A DNA stretch of 64,000 nt, taken from contig JAKSJO010000009.1 of the NCBI GenBank assembly GCA_024398125.1, forward strand, positions 1-64,000, read 5' to 3'. The notes beneath the pieces are model-generated. The model had not been told where the DNA came from. It saw only the letters and a list, made by a program, of their open reading frames with translations, and did no database searches. A program made the position numbers and the translations under genes. The first letter of the stretch is position 1. The number at the start of each line of letters is the position of its first letter. Of this stretch, positions 20,255-29,264 are shown piece after piece. This stretch comes from Bacteroidales bacterium (lineage in GTDB: Bacteria; Bacteroidota; Bacteroidia; Bacteroidales; UBA932).

Positions 20255-20964
20255 CGCGCGAGCATTATGAATACACATGGTCTCTTGCCGATCTCAACCT
20301 TGTTCCTGCGCCATTCTGCAACGGTCCTGGTCTTGATGTATGCGTCAGGCATGGTTACGTTGCAGGCGATGCAGATGCGGGTTGAAGCCTGGCAATGCTG
20401 GAGAAGATCGCTGAAAAGGGAATCATTGCGGTATGGTGTCTCGATGAAGATCTGAGACTGTCTGCGTGCGCCGGAAATCTTCTCGATCTCTCGTATGGCG
20501 TTTCTGCGTTCGTCTGTCTTTGCGGGCAGATATCCACAGAAAGCGAAGGACTGACCGTTCATGCCTGAGCCCATAAGGGCCAGCATGAGAGAGGATGGAC
20601 CAACCATAGGGACGACCTCGATGCCTTTTTCGTGGCAGAGAGCGACCAGTGCCGATCCAGGGTCCGCGACGGCGGGAAGGCCGGCTTCGCTGATCAGGCC
20701 GACATCATGGCCATCCTCAAAGAGGGATCCCATCGCCGATATCTCGGCAGGGGTTGTATGCTCGTTGAGAACATGCAGGTCAAGATCCTGGATATGCCCC
20801 TTGAGACCTGCTCGCGAAAGGTATCGGCGAACGGTACGCTCTTCCTCCACCACATAGGTGGTGATGTGCTGTATGCGGTCCAGTACCGATGCCGGAATCA
20901 CCTCGGCAGGTTCGTTATCCCCAAGTGGGGAAGGGATGAGATATAGTTTTCCTTTCATAATCAT
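20251..20964 (-). CDS. SAM-dependent methyltransferase, tetrapyrrole methylase (RsmI-like) family
   Basis: 237 residues with the tetrapyrrole-methylase fold: LYLIPSPLGDNEPAEV at the N-terminus, VVEEERTVRRYLSR, LISEAGLPAVADPGS near 93-107 and GPSSLMLALMGSG near 121-133. These resemble RsmI, the 16S rRNA C1402 ribose methylase, but this shorter form looks like a Bacteroidota paralogue, and target and reaction are not certain. ATGs at 20962-20964 and 20956-20958 are both possible; the first overlaps the TamB-like stop codon as ATGA and is used here. Confidence 0.8.
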   Translation of the reverse strand: MIMKGKLYLIPSPLGDNEPAEVIPASVLDRIQHITTYVVEEERTVRRYLSRAGLKGHIQDLDLHVLNEHTTPAEISAMGSLFEDGHDVGLISEAGLPAVADPGSALVALCHEKGIEVVPMVGPSSLMLALMGSGMNGQSFAFCGYLPAKTDERRNAIREIEKISGARRQSQIFIETPYRNDSLFSDLLQHCQASTRICIACNVTMPDAYIKTRTVAEWRRNKVEIGKRPCVFIMLAR

Positions 20965-23900
20965 TCAATGCCCATAAGGACGGTTTCTTCTGTTGTCATC
21001 GCTCTCTGGAGGTCTTCTTCGGCACGTCTGGCCTTGCTCATGAACAGTCTTCGAATAAACTCCGCCAAGCTGGAGAACTCCTTCTGGTATGCAACGCCGA
21101 CTCCACTTCGCTGGGAGTTGTCAAGATAGTTTGTATAGTCATCCGCCGAGTGAGAGAACAGCGTCAGGCGCAGCTGGCCGGTCTTGTCCAGCTTGACCTC
21201 GATGTCGATGTCTCCTACTACATCTTCGTTTCCGCTTCGCTGGCGGTTTCCTATCGTTCCGTTTATGACAGCCCTGTTGTTGAACAGCTGTGTGGATATC
21301 GCGACGTCGAATATGCTCGTTCCGCCCTGGGTCGCCTGATAGTTCAGACCAAGGTCCAGCGGGATGTCCAGCTTCATGAGTATGTTGTTCAGCTGGTTCG
21401 CCATGATTTCGGCAACGTTCGAGTAAAGTATGCTGCTTGAATTGTTGGTGACTCCGGACTGTTCGTCAGGAAGGAAGTTGTTCGAAATGAGAAGAGCGAC
21501 GAACTGCTTCTGGATCTTGTCCTCGGTATTGAGCGCTCCCTCGACGCGAGACTTGGTTACTGGGTCCAGGTCGGGAACATTGATCGAGAATCCCAGGGCA
21601 GGATTGCGTATCTTGTCCGAAATGTGGATGCCGCATTCCACATTTCTTCGCGTACTCACGGATGTCGTGTCAGCAATGAGGTTTGACAGTGAGGCCTTGG
21701 TGATGTACATGGCATCGATGTCGAGGTCAGAGTCCATGATGTCGCCGTTGAACTTGACAGAGCTTCCGTCCTGGATGCTGAAGTCGCGCTGCGCTATTCC
21801 CATTGCAGCAAAGTGGTAGTCTCCGCTGTTGAGCGTGTAGTCTCCATTGATGCTGAAAAGATCCCGTGACGGACGAACTTCAAGGGTCAGAGCACCGCTT
21901 CCCCGACCGGTAAGGGCGTGTCCGCTTGACTTGTCAATCTCAAGCATGACGTCGACTGATGGCGTCGCACTGACCTTGAACCTTAGCCCCAGGTCGCTGC
22001 GCATCGCCTCTTCCTTGCCGAGCCTGTTCATCATGATGTCGTATGGATCTATGTATACGGCACGCTCAGGCTCTTTGAAGGTGAGCAGGTCGCTTGTTCC
22101 GGAGCTGGCAACGGCGTTGAGCGGAATATGCAGGTTTCCGGCGCTGCTGGTCGTAACTTCGGCATCAAGGAACAATGCGTTGAACGGACCGCTAATGTTC
22201 AGTCTGCCGGTTCCGTACAGTCTTCCGTAGAATGGGACGCCGTCCGTCTCGGCCATTCGTGTACATTCCATATCCTCGAAACGCATCTGCATGTCCATGC
22301 GCATATCCTTGAAATTGTTGAAGAGTACCCCTCCGGAGATGCTGCCCCTGCCGTTGCGGCTGTCGCGCGCCGATATCTCGCTGAGGAAAACGCCTCTGTC
22401 GCTGACCATGAAGCCTCCGTCAAGATAGTATGGGACTCCGGTATATCCGATCTGCAGCAAACCGCCGTTGATGCGGCCGTTCTCGCTTGATATGGCCAGC
22501 CTGTCAGGCGTACCGTCGACATGGAAAACGCCGCTTACCTTTCCCTCAAGAGTGCTGAATACGCTGGCGGCAAGAGGACTGAAGTAACCGGCTTCGAAAC
22601 TGTCAAGTCTGGCGTCTGCCGATATGGCCTTTGTCCCAGGGGTGTACGATCCTGTGATTGTCAAAGGAGAACTGCTGTCCATCTCGTTTCTGACAAGGAT
22701 GTCAAGAGCCTTGCTTTCTTCATTCCATGAGGATTCAGCCAGGAGGGTTCCCGCCGGGTATCCGCCAAGCCATGTGTCCTCTACAGTCAGGTCGACACTG
22801 AGCCCAAGCTCATCATCATAGCCAAGAGGGGATATGAGCAGTGCCTCGCCGGTCGCATGGCCGCCAAGTTCGTACCTGTCGGCAAGAATCCCGTTGAACA
22901 TGCTGAGGTCCAGGCTGCCGATATCCAGCCTTAGAGAGTCCCTGTTTTCTATTGAAATGCCTCCGGTCAGGCTAATGGACTGCTCTCCGTTTTCGATGGA
23001 AAGTCTGTCGATGCTGAAATCGCCCTTTCGGTAGAATCCGCTTGACGGTCTTATGTTCCATCTCTCGCCGTTGAAGTATATGTTCGATGCGAGACTGTGC
23101 GCATTGACACAGAGCTCTTTCTCGGTGTCGCGCGTCATGTCCGCCGTGAGGTAGATGTCAGCGCGGTTGTCATCTCCATTGTCGTAGTAGCATCCAAGAC
23201 CGACATTGTTGTCGTTGGCATATAGAAGTACTGAACTGTTCTTGAAGTTCAGCGCCGGCATCAGGTTCAGTTCGTCAGCGTAGAGCTTGCAGTTGAGGGC
23301 ATTGTCCTTGTTGTCCAGATTGACTTCCAGTCTTCTGAGGTACTTTTCCCTGAGAGCCAGACGTGGAGATATCATTGTGCCTCCCAGCACTCCGTTATTG
23401 TCTACACTGACGCGTATGCGGGTGCTGTCCGCAATGTATACACCGGGTCGGATGAAGGCCATGAGGTCTCTGGAGTCATGGAAACGGACGTCGAGGCTTC
23501 CTTGCTCTCCATTACCTGAAATTGACTTTCCGTCAAGAAGTGCATTCAGCTCGCGACCTATGCTGATACGCTTGATTTCGTCAAGCATGTCAACAATTCC
23601 GACGCTGCCGTCATAATCTGCGTCCGCAAATCCTGAGTTGAGTCTGATGCTGTATCGTCTTGCATTGGTCGTCGCACGCATGGCGATGTCGCCGATATCG
23701 TGCATTCCTGCAGTACTTTCGAATACCAGACCGCGGGCTGTCAGATTACCGTCAAGCTCGCCCTTGCCTTTGCTGGTGAGGTCTGCTCGGAAACTGTTCA
23801 GCGAGACCTTTGATACCTCGCGCTTGTCTATGTTCATCGCATGCAGGTCTGCGTATCCTATGGATGCGATGAAGTTGAATACAGCGTTCTTTGCCTTTCG

Positions 23901-25463
23901 GTCCAGATTTACGAGTCCCTGAAGCATGAAGTTCAGGTTCGGGTCGCTGCATACGACACGTCCGTCGAAGGCGCTGCCGTCAAAGGTTCCGTTCGCCTGT
24001 ATTCCGCTGTATTCGTATCCTAGAAGTCCGAGTTTGCCGATTTGTAGCGAATCGATTCTCATCGAAGTTCCGCTCTTGCCAAAACTGGCTTCCAGACCAC
24101 TGTCCAGGCTGCATCTGCCAAGCGCGGAAATGCCTGTAAGCCTGCCAAGGTCCAGATCTCTGCTGGTAATGGATCCTCGGAACTCAGGGTTGCCGGATAG
24201 AAGGCTGCCGATACTGAGGTCGGCATTCATTGCCGATCCACCTTCTTTCAGTCCTGCCTTGACCGCAAGTTTGTTGAAAGTTCCCTTTCCGGAGACGGTC
24301 ATGCTGAAAGCTTGTCCCTTAGCAAACTTGCCAAGGTCGATCTTTGCCTTTGGTAATATTGCAGTCACAATCTTTCCCAGTCCTGAAGACCTAAGGTTGG
24401 AAAGATTCACTTTCGCATCCAATTCGGTCGCGTCGATTCGTGGAAGGCCTTTCATACTGCCTTCAACAATGGCATGGATGCCGCTGCTTTTCTCTGTGAA
24501 CGAGAGATCGGATACCATGAAGTTGCTGACGGGACCGCTCATCGTGCCTCTGTCAATGTCAAGAGTGATTCCATTCATCGGCATAAGACCGATGATTGCC
24601 GTCAGTGTGGCAGGGCTGAGTGTAGTTTTTCCTATTTTGGCATCGATGGTGACGGCATCCACAAATCTAGAGAACGCCTTTGTGTTCTCGTAGCTCATCT
24701 TGTATACAGGGAGGTTGATGTCGGACCAGCTGTCAATCATGTGAAGGTTCTCCAGCAGAGTCTCTCCGCGACCTACACGACCGCGTCCGGAAATGTGCTC
24801 TATGCCGCAGCCACTCTGCTCGGTAAGGGCAATGTGGTCTGCTGCAAAGCTCATGATTCTATCTGCGAAGCGCATGGCATGCCCTTCGATGTCACCGACT
24901 ACATGCAGGTCATTCCAGTTGATTCCGCTACCTCTGTATGGAACAGTGCTTTCTGGGTGAAGCATGTGGAAATCCAGATTTCTGGCGGATATGCGCCTGA
25001 TCGAGAAGATTTCCTTTGGGCCTGGTTTCTTCCCCTTTGGCTTGAGATGGAATATCCTTGAAAGATTGTCCTTGTATTCGCCATGCTCCAGGACTAGGTT
25101 CATGGATGCGTTCTCAAGGCTGACTTTTCCGAGATGGAAGCCTTGTCCTCCAATTATGCTGCGGAGATCGAAGGACGCGTATAGCTTCTCTGCGGAGAAC
25201 AGAGTATCCTTGCTGTCTTCGAACTGAAGCGGGTTGAGATCTATGATCCTGACACCCTCGAGACGGGCTGCGTCAAAGGGCTGCACATCGATGGCGTCAA
25301 CCTCCAGACGACCGTCTATGGAAGACTCTATGCGATCCAATGCTTTCTGGAGCGCAAATTTTTGCACAGCAGGTAATTGCAGCAGCAGACAGACTGCGGC
25401 TGCAACCATCGCGGTTCCAACCAGAACGCGCAGAGCTATGTCTATGAATTTTCTGATGGCCAA
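20961..25463 (-). CDS. TamB-like (DUF490/AsmA-like) inner-membrane-anchored transport protein
   Basis: 1500 residues. One N-terminal membrane anchor (about 9-30, VLVGTAMVAAAVCLLLQLP) and a very long beta-rich body of repeating short strands with the AsmA-like start (LQKALDRIESSIDGRLEVDAIDV split over residues 38-60). The C-terminal 400 residues fit the TamB/DUF490 domain, with LGLNYQATQGGTSIFDVAIS and the end GVGVAYQKEFSSLAEFIRRLF. Known relatives bridge inner and outer membrane and help outer-membrane protein or lipid traffic. The likely start is TTG at 25463, since no ATG fits the anchor. It leads the operon with the methyltransferase, folB, mtaB and MBL genes. A -7-like TATATTTG (minus, 25482-25489) is 19 bases upstream. 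Confidence 0.85.
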   Translation of the reverse strand: MAIRKFIDIALRVLVGTAMVAAAVCLLLQLPAVQKFALQKALDRIESSIDGRLEVDAIDVQPFDAARLEGVRIIDLNPLQFEDSKDTLFSAEKLYASFDLRSIIGGQGFHLGKVSLENASMNLVLEHGEYKDNLSRIFHLKPKGKKPGPKEIFSIRRISARNLDFHMLHPESTVPYRGSGINWNDLHVVGDIEGHAMRFADRIMSFAADHIALTEQSGCGIEHISGRGRVGRGETLLENLHMIDSWSDINLPVYKMSYENTKAFSRFVDAVTIDAKIGKTTLSPATLTAIIGLMPMNGITLDIDRGTMSGPVSNFMVSDLSFTEKSSGIHAIVEGSMKGLPRIDATELDAKVNLSNLRSSGLGKIVTAILPKAKIDLGKFAKGQAFSMTVSGKGTFNKLAVKAGLKEGGSAMNADLSIGSLLSGNPEFRGSITSRDLDLGRLTGISALGRCSLDSGLEASFGKSGTSMRIDSLQIGKLGLLGYEYSGIQANGTFDGSAFDGRVVCSDPNLNFMLQGLVNLDRKAKNAVFNFIASIGYADLHAMNIDKREVSKVSLNSFRADLTSKGKGELDGNLTARGLVFESTAGMHDIGDIAMRATTNARRYSIRLNSGFADADYDGSVGIVDMLDEIKRISIGRELNALLDGKSISGNGEQGSLDVRFHDSRDLMAFIRPGVYIADSTRIRVSVDNNGVLGGTMISPRLALREKYLRRLEVNLDNKDNALNCKLYADELNLMPALNFKNSSVLLYANDNNVGLGCYYDNGDDNRADIYLTADMTRDTEKELCVNAHSLASNIYFNGERWNIRPSSGFYRKGDFSIDRLSIENGEQSISLTGGISIENRDSLRLDIGSLDLSMFNGILADRYELGGHATGEALLISPLGYDDELGLSVDLTVEDTWLGGYPAGTLLAESSWNEESKALDILVRNEMDSSSPLTITGSYTPGTKAISADARLDSFEAGYFSPLAASVFSTLEGKVSGVFHVDGTPDRLAISSENGRINGGLLQIGYTGVPYYLDGGFMVSDRGVFLSEISARDSRNGRGSISGGVLFNNFKDMRMDMQMRFEDMECTRMAETDGVPFYGRLYGTGRLNISGPFNALFLDAEVTTSSAGNLHIPLNAVASSGTSDLLTFKEPERAVYIDPYDIMMNRLGKEEAMRSDLGLRFKVSATPSVDVMLEIDKSSGHALTGRGSGALTLEVRPSRDLFSINGDYTLNSGDYHFAAMGIAQRDFSIQDGSSVKFNGDIMDSDLDIDAMYITKASLSNLIADTTSVSTRRNVECGIHISDKIRNPALGFSINVPDLDPVTKSRVEGALNTEDKIQKQFVALLISNNFLPDEQSGVTNNSSSILYSNVAEIMANQLNNILMKLDIPLDLGLNYQATQGGTSIFDVAISTQLFNNRAVINGTIGNRQRSGNEDVVGDIDIEVKLDKTGQLRLTLFSHSADDYTNYLDNSQRSGVGVAYQKEFSSLAEFIRRLFMSKARRAEEDLQRAMTTEETVLMGIE

Positions 25464-25481
25464 CCCTGTTATTATAACCTA

Positions 25482-25509
25482 CAAATATACCAAAAAGTTC
25501 CTATCTTTG
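25482..25509. promoter_or_regulatory. Back-to-back -7 boxes of the TamB-like gene and tsaD
   Basis: Forward CAAATATA (25482-25489) reads TATATTTG on the minus strand toward the TamB-like gene; TATCTTTG (25502-25509) reads plus toward tsaD. Their -7 boxes are only 12 bases apart, so polymerase binding at one should hinder the other. The -33 boxes are weak on both sides. Confidence 0.5.
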
Positions 25510-25554
25510 TGTCCGCTAGAATCGATAAGTTATTTTTTAAGAATGACTAAACAC

Positions 25555-26577
25555 ATGGCAGACATCATATTGGGAATAGAATCTTCATGTGACGACACAT
25601 CCGCAGCCATCATCAAGGATAGGGTGCTGATGTCCAACGTCATAGCGAGCCAGGCGGTACATAAGTCCTACGGCGGAGTCGTGCCCGAACTTGCGTCCCG
25701 CGCTCATGAACAGAACATCGTTCCGGTGATCAGCGAGGCCATCTCCCAGGCCGGCATACAGCCAGAGGACATAAGCGCCATCGCCTTTACCCGCGGTCCT
25801 GGCCTTCTGGGCTCGCTGCTTGTCGGCACTTCTTTCGCAAAGGCTCTTGCCATCGCCCTTGACAAGCCTCTGGTGATGGTGAACCATCTTCAGGGCCATG
25901 TCCTTGCCGGTTTCGTACGCGAACAGGGCAAAGAAGTCCGTGAACCTTCCTTCCCGTTCCTCTGCCTCCTGGTCAGCGGCGGCAATTCCCAGATCGTCAA
26001 GGTCAACAGCCCGCTTGATTTCGAGATACTCGGCCAGACCATCGATGACGCTGTCGGCGAGGCATTCGACAAATGCTCGAAGATGATGGGCCTGGGCTAT
26101 CCGGGAGGGCCTATAATAGACAAGCTCGCACAGCAGGGCAATCCTGACCGCTTCAAGTTCGCCAAGCCTCATATTCCAGGTCTCGATTACAGCTTCAGCG
26201 GTATAAAGACATCACTTCTTTATTTCGTTCGCGATGAGATGGCAAAGGATCCCGAGTTCATGGAAAAGAACCGCGAAGATATCTGCGCCTCCTTCCAGAA
26301 GTGCCTCATAGACATCCTTATGGACAAGCTCATCAAGGCAGCCAAGCAGACCGGAATCAAGGAGATCGCCATCGGTGGCGGTGTGTCTGCCAACAGCGGT
26401 CTTCGCAACCGTATCGAGTCGGAGGGCCGCAAGCGTGGCTGGAACACCTATCTGCCGCAGTTCAAGTTCACTACCGACAATGCCGCGATGATTGCCATTG
26501 CTGGATATTTCCACTATCTCAACGGTGAGAGAGCATCGCTCGACGTCGCTCCTGTATCCCGTGTCGCTGACTTCTAG
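25555..26577 (+). CDS. tsaD: tRNA N6-adenosine threonylcarbamoyltransferase TsaD
   Basis: 340 residues from the ATG at 25555 (MADIILGIESSCDDTSAA), which aligns with family starts; an ATG four codons upstream is possible and the longer open frame is antisense to the TamB-like gene. TsaD transfers threonylcarbamoyl from TsaC product to A37 of ANN-decoding tRNAs with TsaB and TsaE. Seen: GIESSCDDT, VPELASRAH near 43-51, metal ligands His111 and His115 (NHLQGH), and IAIGGGVSANSGLR near the C-terminus. Three bases separate it from the FAD oxidoreductase gene downstream. Confidence 0.96.
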   Translation: MADIILGIESSCDDTSAAIIKDRVLMSNVIASQAVHKSYGGVVPELASRAHEQNIVPVISEAISQAGIQPEDISAIAFTRGPGLLGSLLVGTSFAKALAIALDKPLVMVNHLQGHVLAGFVREQGKEVREPSFPFLCLLVSGGNSQIVKVNSPLDFEILGQTIDDAVGEAFDKCSKMMGLGYPGGPIIDKLAQQGNPDRFKFAKPHIPGLDYSFSGIKTSLLYFVRDEMAKDPEFMEKNREDICASFQKCLIDILMDKLIKAAKQTGIKEIAIGGGVSANSGLRNRIESEGRKRGWNTYLPQFKFTTDNAAMIAIAGYFHYLNGERASLDVAPVSRVADF

Positions 26578-26580
26578 GAA

Positions 26581-28137
26581 ATGAAGGAATTCGAGATAGC
26601 ATTACCTGTCGGCCAACTTCTGACAGAAGCCCGTATGGTATCGGAAGCCCGCAGGCTGTTCGGACGTGATGATGTCCATTGTGTCGAGTCGCGCCGTTCC
26701 ATCGATGCCCGTGGCAGAGTTGTCTGCAGGCACAGGATAGAGGCGTGGTTCCCGGAGGATGGCTATCAGCCGTATACACTTGATGAATACAGGGACGTTC
26801 ATGAAGCAGAAAGTGTCATTGTAGTAGGAGCAGGCCCGGCCGGAATGTTTGCCGCCTTGAAACTGCTGACTCTCGGCCTGAAACCTGTAGTGCTCGAAAG
26901 AGGCAAGGACGTGCATGCACGCAAGACCGACATGGCACGTCTGTCCCGAGAGGGCAAGGTCGATCCCGATTCTAACTATTGCTATGGAGAGGGTGGCGCA
27001 GGTGCTTTTTCTGACGGAAAGCTCTTTACACGTTCCTCCAAGCGTGGAGACATACGTGAGGTTCTGTACCAGCTGGTACGTTTCGGAGCCTCTCCGGACA
27101 TACTTGTCGAGGCTCATCCGCACATCGGAACGGACAAGTTGCCGATCATAGTGGAAAACATAAGGAAGTGCGTGATCGAACACGGTGGAGAGTACCATTT
27201 CTCGACCCGCGTAACAGATGTCGACATGTCTGCAGGCATTGTCAAGGCATCGACCCCGGATGGCCCGTCAGAATTTGCCGGACGCGCAGTCATTCTCGCC
27301 ACAGGCCATTCGGCACGGGATGTCTATGAAATGGTACAGTCTCACGGATGGCCGCTCGAGCCAAAGGGCTTCGCTCTTGGTGTACGTGTCGAGCATCCAC
27401 AGAGCCTTATCAATGATGCGCGCTATCATGGACAGTGGAAAAAGGGCATGCCGACTGCCGAATATGCTTTTGTCGAGCAGGTGGATGGCAGGGGAGTGTT
27501 CTCATTCTGCATGTGTCCGGGTGGAATTCTTGTACCATCATCGACCGAAGACCACAGCGTGGTTCTGAACGGAATGTCGAATTCTGCGAGAAACTCCTAT
27601 TGGGCAAACGCCGGTGTGGTCGTCCAGATCGAGCCTGAGGATATTCCGGAAAGGTATAAGGATGGAAGTCCTTTCTCAGTGATGAACTTCCAGCAGGATG
27701 TTGAGAGAAAGATGTACGATGCCCTGCATGGCGAAGGTTCCGATGCCGGACTTCATCCGCTTGCCGCTCCGGCACAGAGAATGATTGATTTCTGCAAGGG
27801 ACGTGTTTCCAAGGATCTCCCTCGTACCTCGTATCATCCAGGGGCGGTAAGCGCGCCGCTGCACAAACTGCTTCCTCCTATGGTTGCCGACAGAATGAGA
27901 AAGGCATTTCCTCTTGTTGACAGGAAGATTCGCGGTTATTATACCAATGATGCCTTGCTGCTTGGAGTCGAGTCCCGTACATCTTCTCCGATACGCATTC
28001 CGCGCGATCCGGAAACACTGAGCTGTGCTCCTGGCCTTTTCCCTTGTGGTGAAGGTGCCGGCTACTCGGGTGGTATCGTGTCATCCGCCATCGACGGTAT
28101 CCGTTGCGCTCTTTCAGCAGCAGAATTCCTAAGATAA
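26581..28137 (+). CDS. FAD-dependent oxidoreductase of the COG2509 type
   Basis: 518 residues. N-terminal alpha/beta extension (1-75), then an FAD Rossmann loop VVGAGPAGMFAA near 81-92, CYGEGGAGAFSDGKLFTRS near 138-156, and a closing GEGAGYSGGIVSSAIDG near 494-510. This matches the uncharacterised FAD-dependent dehydrogenase family widespread in anaerobes; substrate unknown. The gene follows tsaD by three bases and must be translated from the same message. A strong bidirectional terminator follows immediately. Confidence 0.85.
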   Translation: MKEFEIALPVGQLLTEARMVSEARRLFGRDDVHCVESRRSIDARGRVVCRHRIEAWFPEDGYQPYTLDEYRDVHEAESVIVVGAGPAGMFAALKLLTLGLKPVVLERGKDVHARKTDMARLSREGKVDPDSNYCYGEGGAGAFSDGKLFTRSSKRGDIREVLYQLVRFGASPDILVEAHPHIGTDKLPIIVENIRKCVIEHGGEYHFSTRVTDVDMSAGIVKASTPDGPSEFAGRAVILATGHSARDVYEMVQSHGWPLEPKGFALGVRVEHPQSLINDARYHGQWKKGMPTAEYAFVEQVDGRGVFSFCMCPGGILVPSSTEDHSVVLNGMSNSARNSYWANAGVVVQIEPEDIPERYKDGSPFSVMNFQQDVERKMYDALHGEGSDAGLHPLAAPAQRMIDFCKGRVSKDLPRTSYHPGAVSAPLHKLLPPMVADRMRKAFPLVDRKIRGYYTNDALLLGVESRTSSPIRIPRDPETLSCAPGLFPCGEGAGYSGGIVSSAIDGIRCALSAAEFLR

Positions 28138-28170
28138 CAAATGCCGCGGATACTCATCCGCGGCATTTGT
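28137..28170. terminator. Bidirectional intrinsic terminator
   Basis: A perfect 15-base inverted repeat, ACAAATGCCGCGGAT / ATCCGCGGCATTTGT, with loop ACTC, begins at the last base of the FAD oxidoreductase gene and lies 15 bases before the end of the convergent threonine dehydrogenase gene. T-runs are short, so efficiency is inferred from stem strength. Confidence 0.75.
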
Positions 28171-28185
28171 ATTCGTTAATCTTGA

Positions 28186-29145
28186 TTACTTGATGTCGAA
28201 CTTGATCTTGAGGCACTTGATCATGTCCTGGGTCATGCTGTCAAGGTCATAGCTTGGGCACCAGTCCCATTCTTCTCTTGCGCAGCTGTCATCCAGCTTG
28301 TCTGGCCATGAATCAGCGATTGACTGACGGACAGGGTCGATCTCGTAACGCATCTTGAAGTCCGGATAGTATTGGCGGATCGATGCGAGGATGATTTCCG
28401 GGTCGAAGCTCATTGAAGCCACATTGAAGCCGTTGCGATGAACAAGACGGCTTGGATCTGCGTTCATGATGTCTACGCATGCCTTGAGGGCATCCGGCAT
28501 GTACATCATGTCCATGAAGGTCCCGGCCTTGAGTGGGCAGACAAACTCTTCGCCCTTAACCGCTGCATAGTAGATTTCCACTGCATAGTCAGTAGTGCCG
28601 CCGCCAGGGAGGGTTACATTGGAGATAAGTCCAGGGAAACGCACTGAACGTGTATCTACTCCGTACTTGTGGAAATAATAGTCGCTGAGAAGCTCAGTTG
28701 CTACCTTGGTGACACCGTACATGGTACGTGGACGCTGGATGGTATCCTGAGGGGTGTTCATATGTGGAGTGTTCGGTCCGAATGAACCGATCGAACTTGG
28801 GGTGAAGACTGAGCAGTTCTTCTCTCTTGATATCTCGAGGATGTTGAGAAGACCGTTCATCTGGATGTCCCATGCAAGAAGAGGCTTGCGTTCTGCAACG
28901 GCTGAAAGGAGTGCCGCAAGATTGTAGATGGTATCGATCTGGTATTTCTCTACGATTTCGGCGAGCTGCTTGCCATCGCATACGTTTGCAATTTCTGAAG
29001 GACCGCTTTCAGCGAGAATTCCCTTAGGCTCCGCTCCAGGGATATATCCTGCCACGATGTTTCCCTCGGGGATCTGCCTTCTAAGTGTCATTGTAAGCTC
29101 CGATCCGATCTGGCCGGTAGAGCCGATTACAAGTACATTCTTCAT
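28186..29145 (-). CDS. L-threonine 3-dehydrogenase, short-chain (SDR/epimerase) type
   Basis: 319 residues of the extended SDR fold: NAD loop VIGSTGQIGSEL near 5-16, catalytic YGVTKVATE (Tyr about 143, Lys 147), and RFPGLISN. The family includes UDP-sugar epimerases, but the PGTVRSVRFPG-type region and, above all, the divergent 2-amino-3-ketobutyrate CoA ligase gene make the threonine dehydrogenase assignment the best one. The product, 2-amino-3-ketobutyrate, is handed to KBL. A minus-strand -7 box TATCTTTG (forward CAAAGATA, 29171-29178) lies 26 bases upstream. An epimerase role cannot be fully excluded from sequence alone. Confidence 0.87.
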   Translation of the reverse strand: MKNVLVIGSTGQIGSELTMTLRRQIPEGNIVAGYIPGAEPKGILAESGPSEIANVCDGKQLAEIVEKYQIDTIYNLAALLSAVAERKPLLAWDIQMNGLLNILEISREKNCSVFTPSSIGSFGPNTPHMNTPQDTIQRPRTMYGVTKVATELLSDYYFHKYGVDTRSVRFPGLISNVTLPGGGTTDYAVEIYYAAVKGEEFVCPLKAGTFMDMMYMPDALKACVDIMNADPSRLVHRNGFNVASMSFDPEIILASIRQYYPDFKMRYEIDPVRQSIADSWPDKLDDSCAREEWDWCPSYDLDSMTQDMIKCLKIKFDIK

Positions 29146-29264
29146 TTCTAAAGTTTATGCATTTATCTTGCAAAGATAGTATTGTTTTGGAGATTTGATT
29201 TCGTTTTTAAGCAAGAAATAGTACTTTTGCCAATAATTTGAAACAAAACAACCCTTTCATAGAT

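Noticed and set aside
29238..29264. Upstream TTG start for kbl
   Set aside because: The nine extra residues do not match the usual KBL N-terminus; ATG 29265 does.
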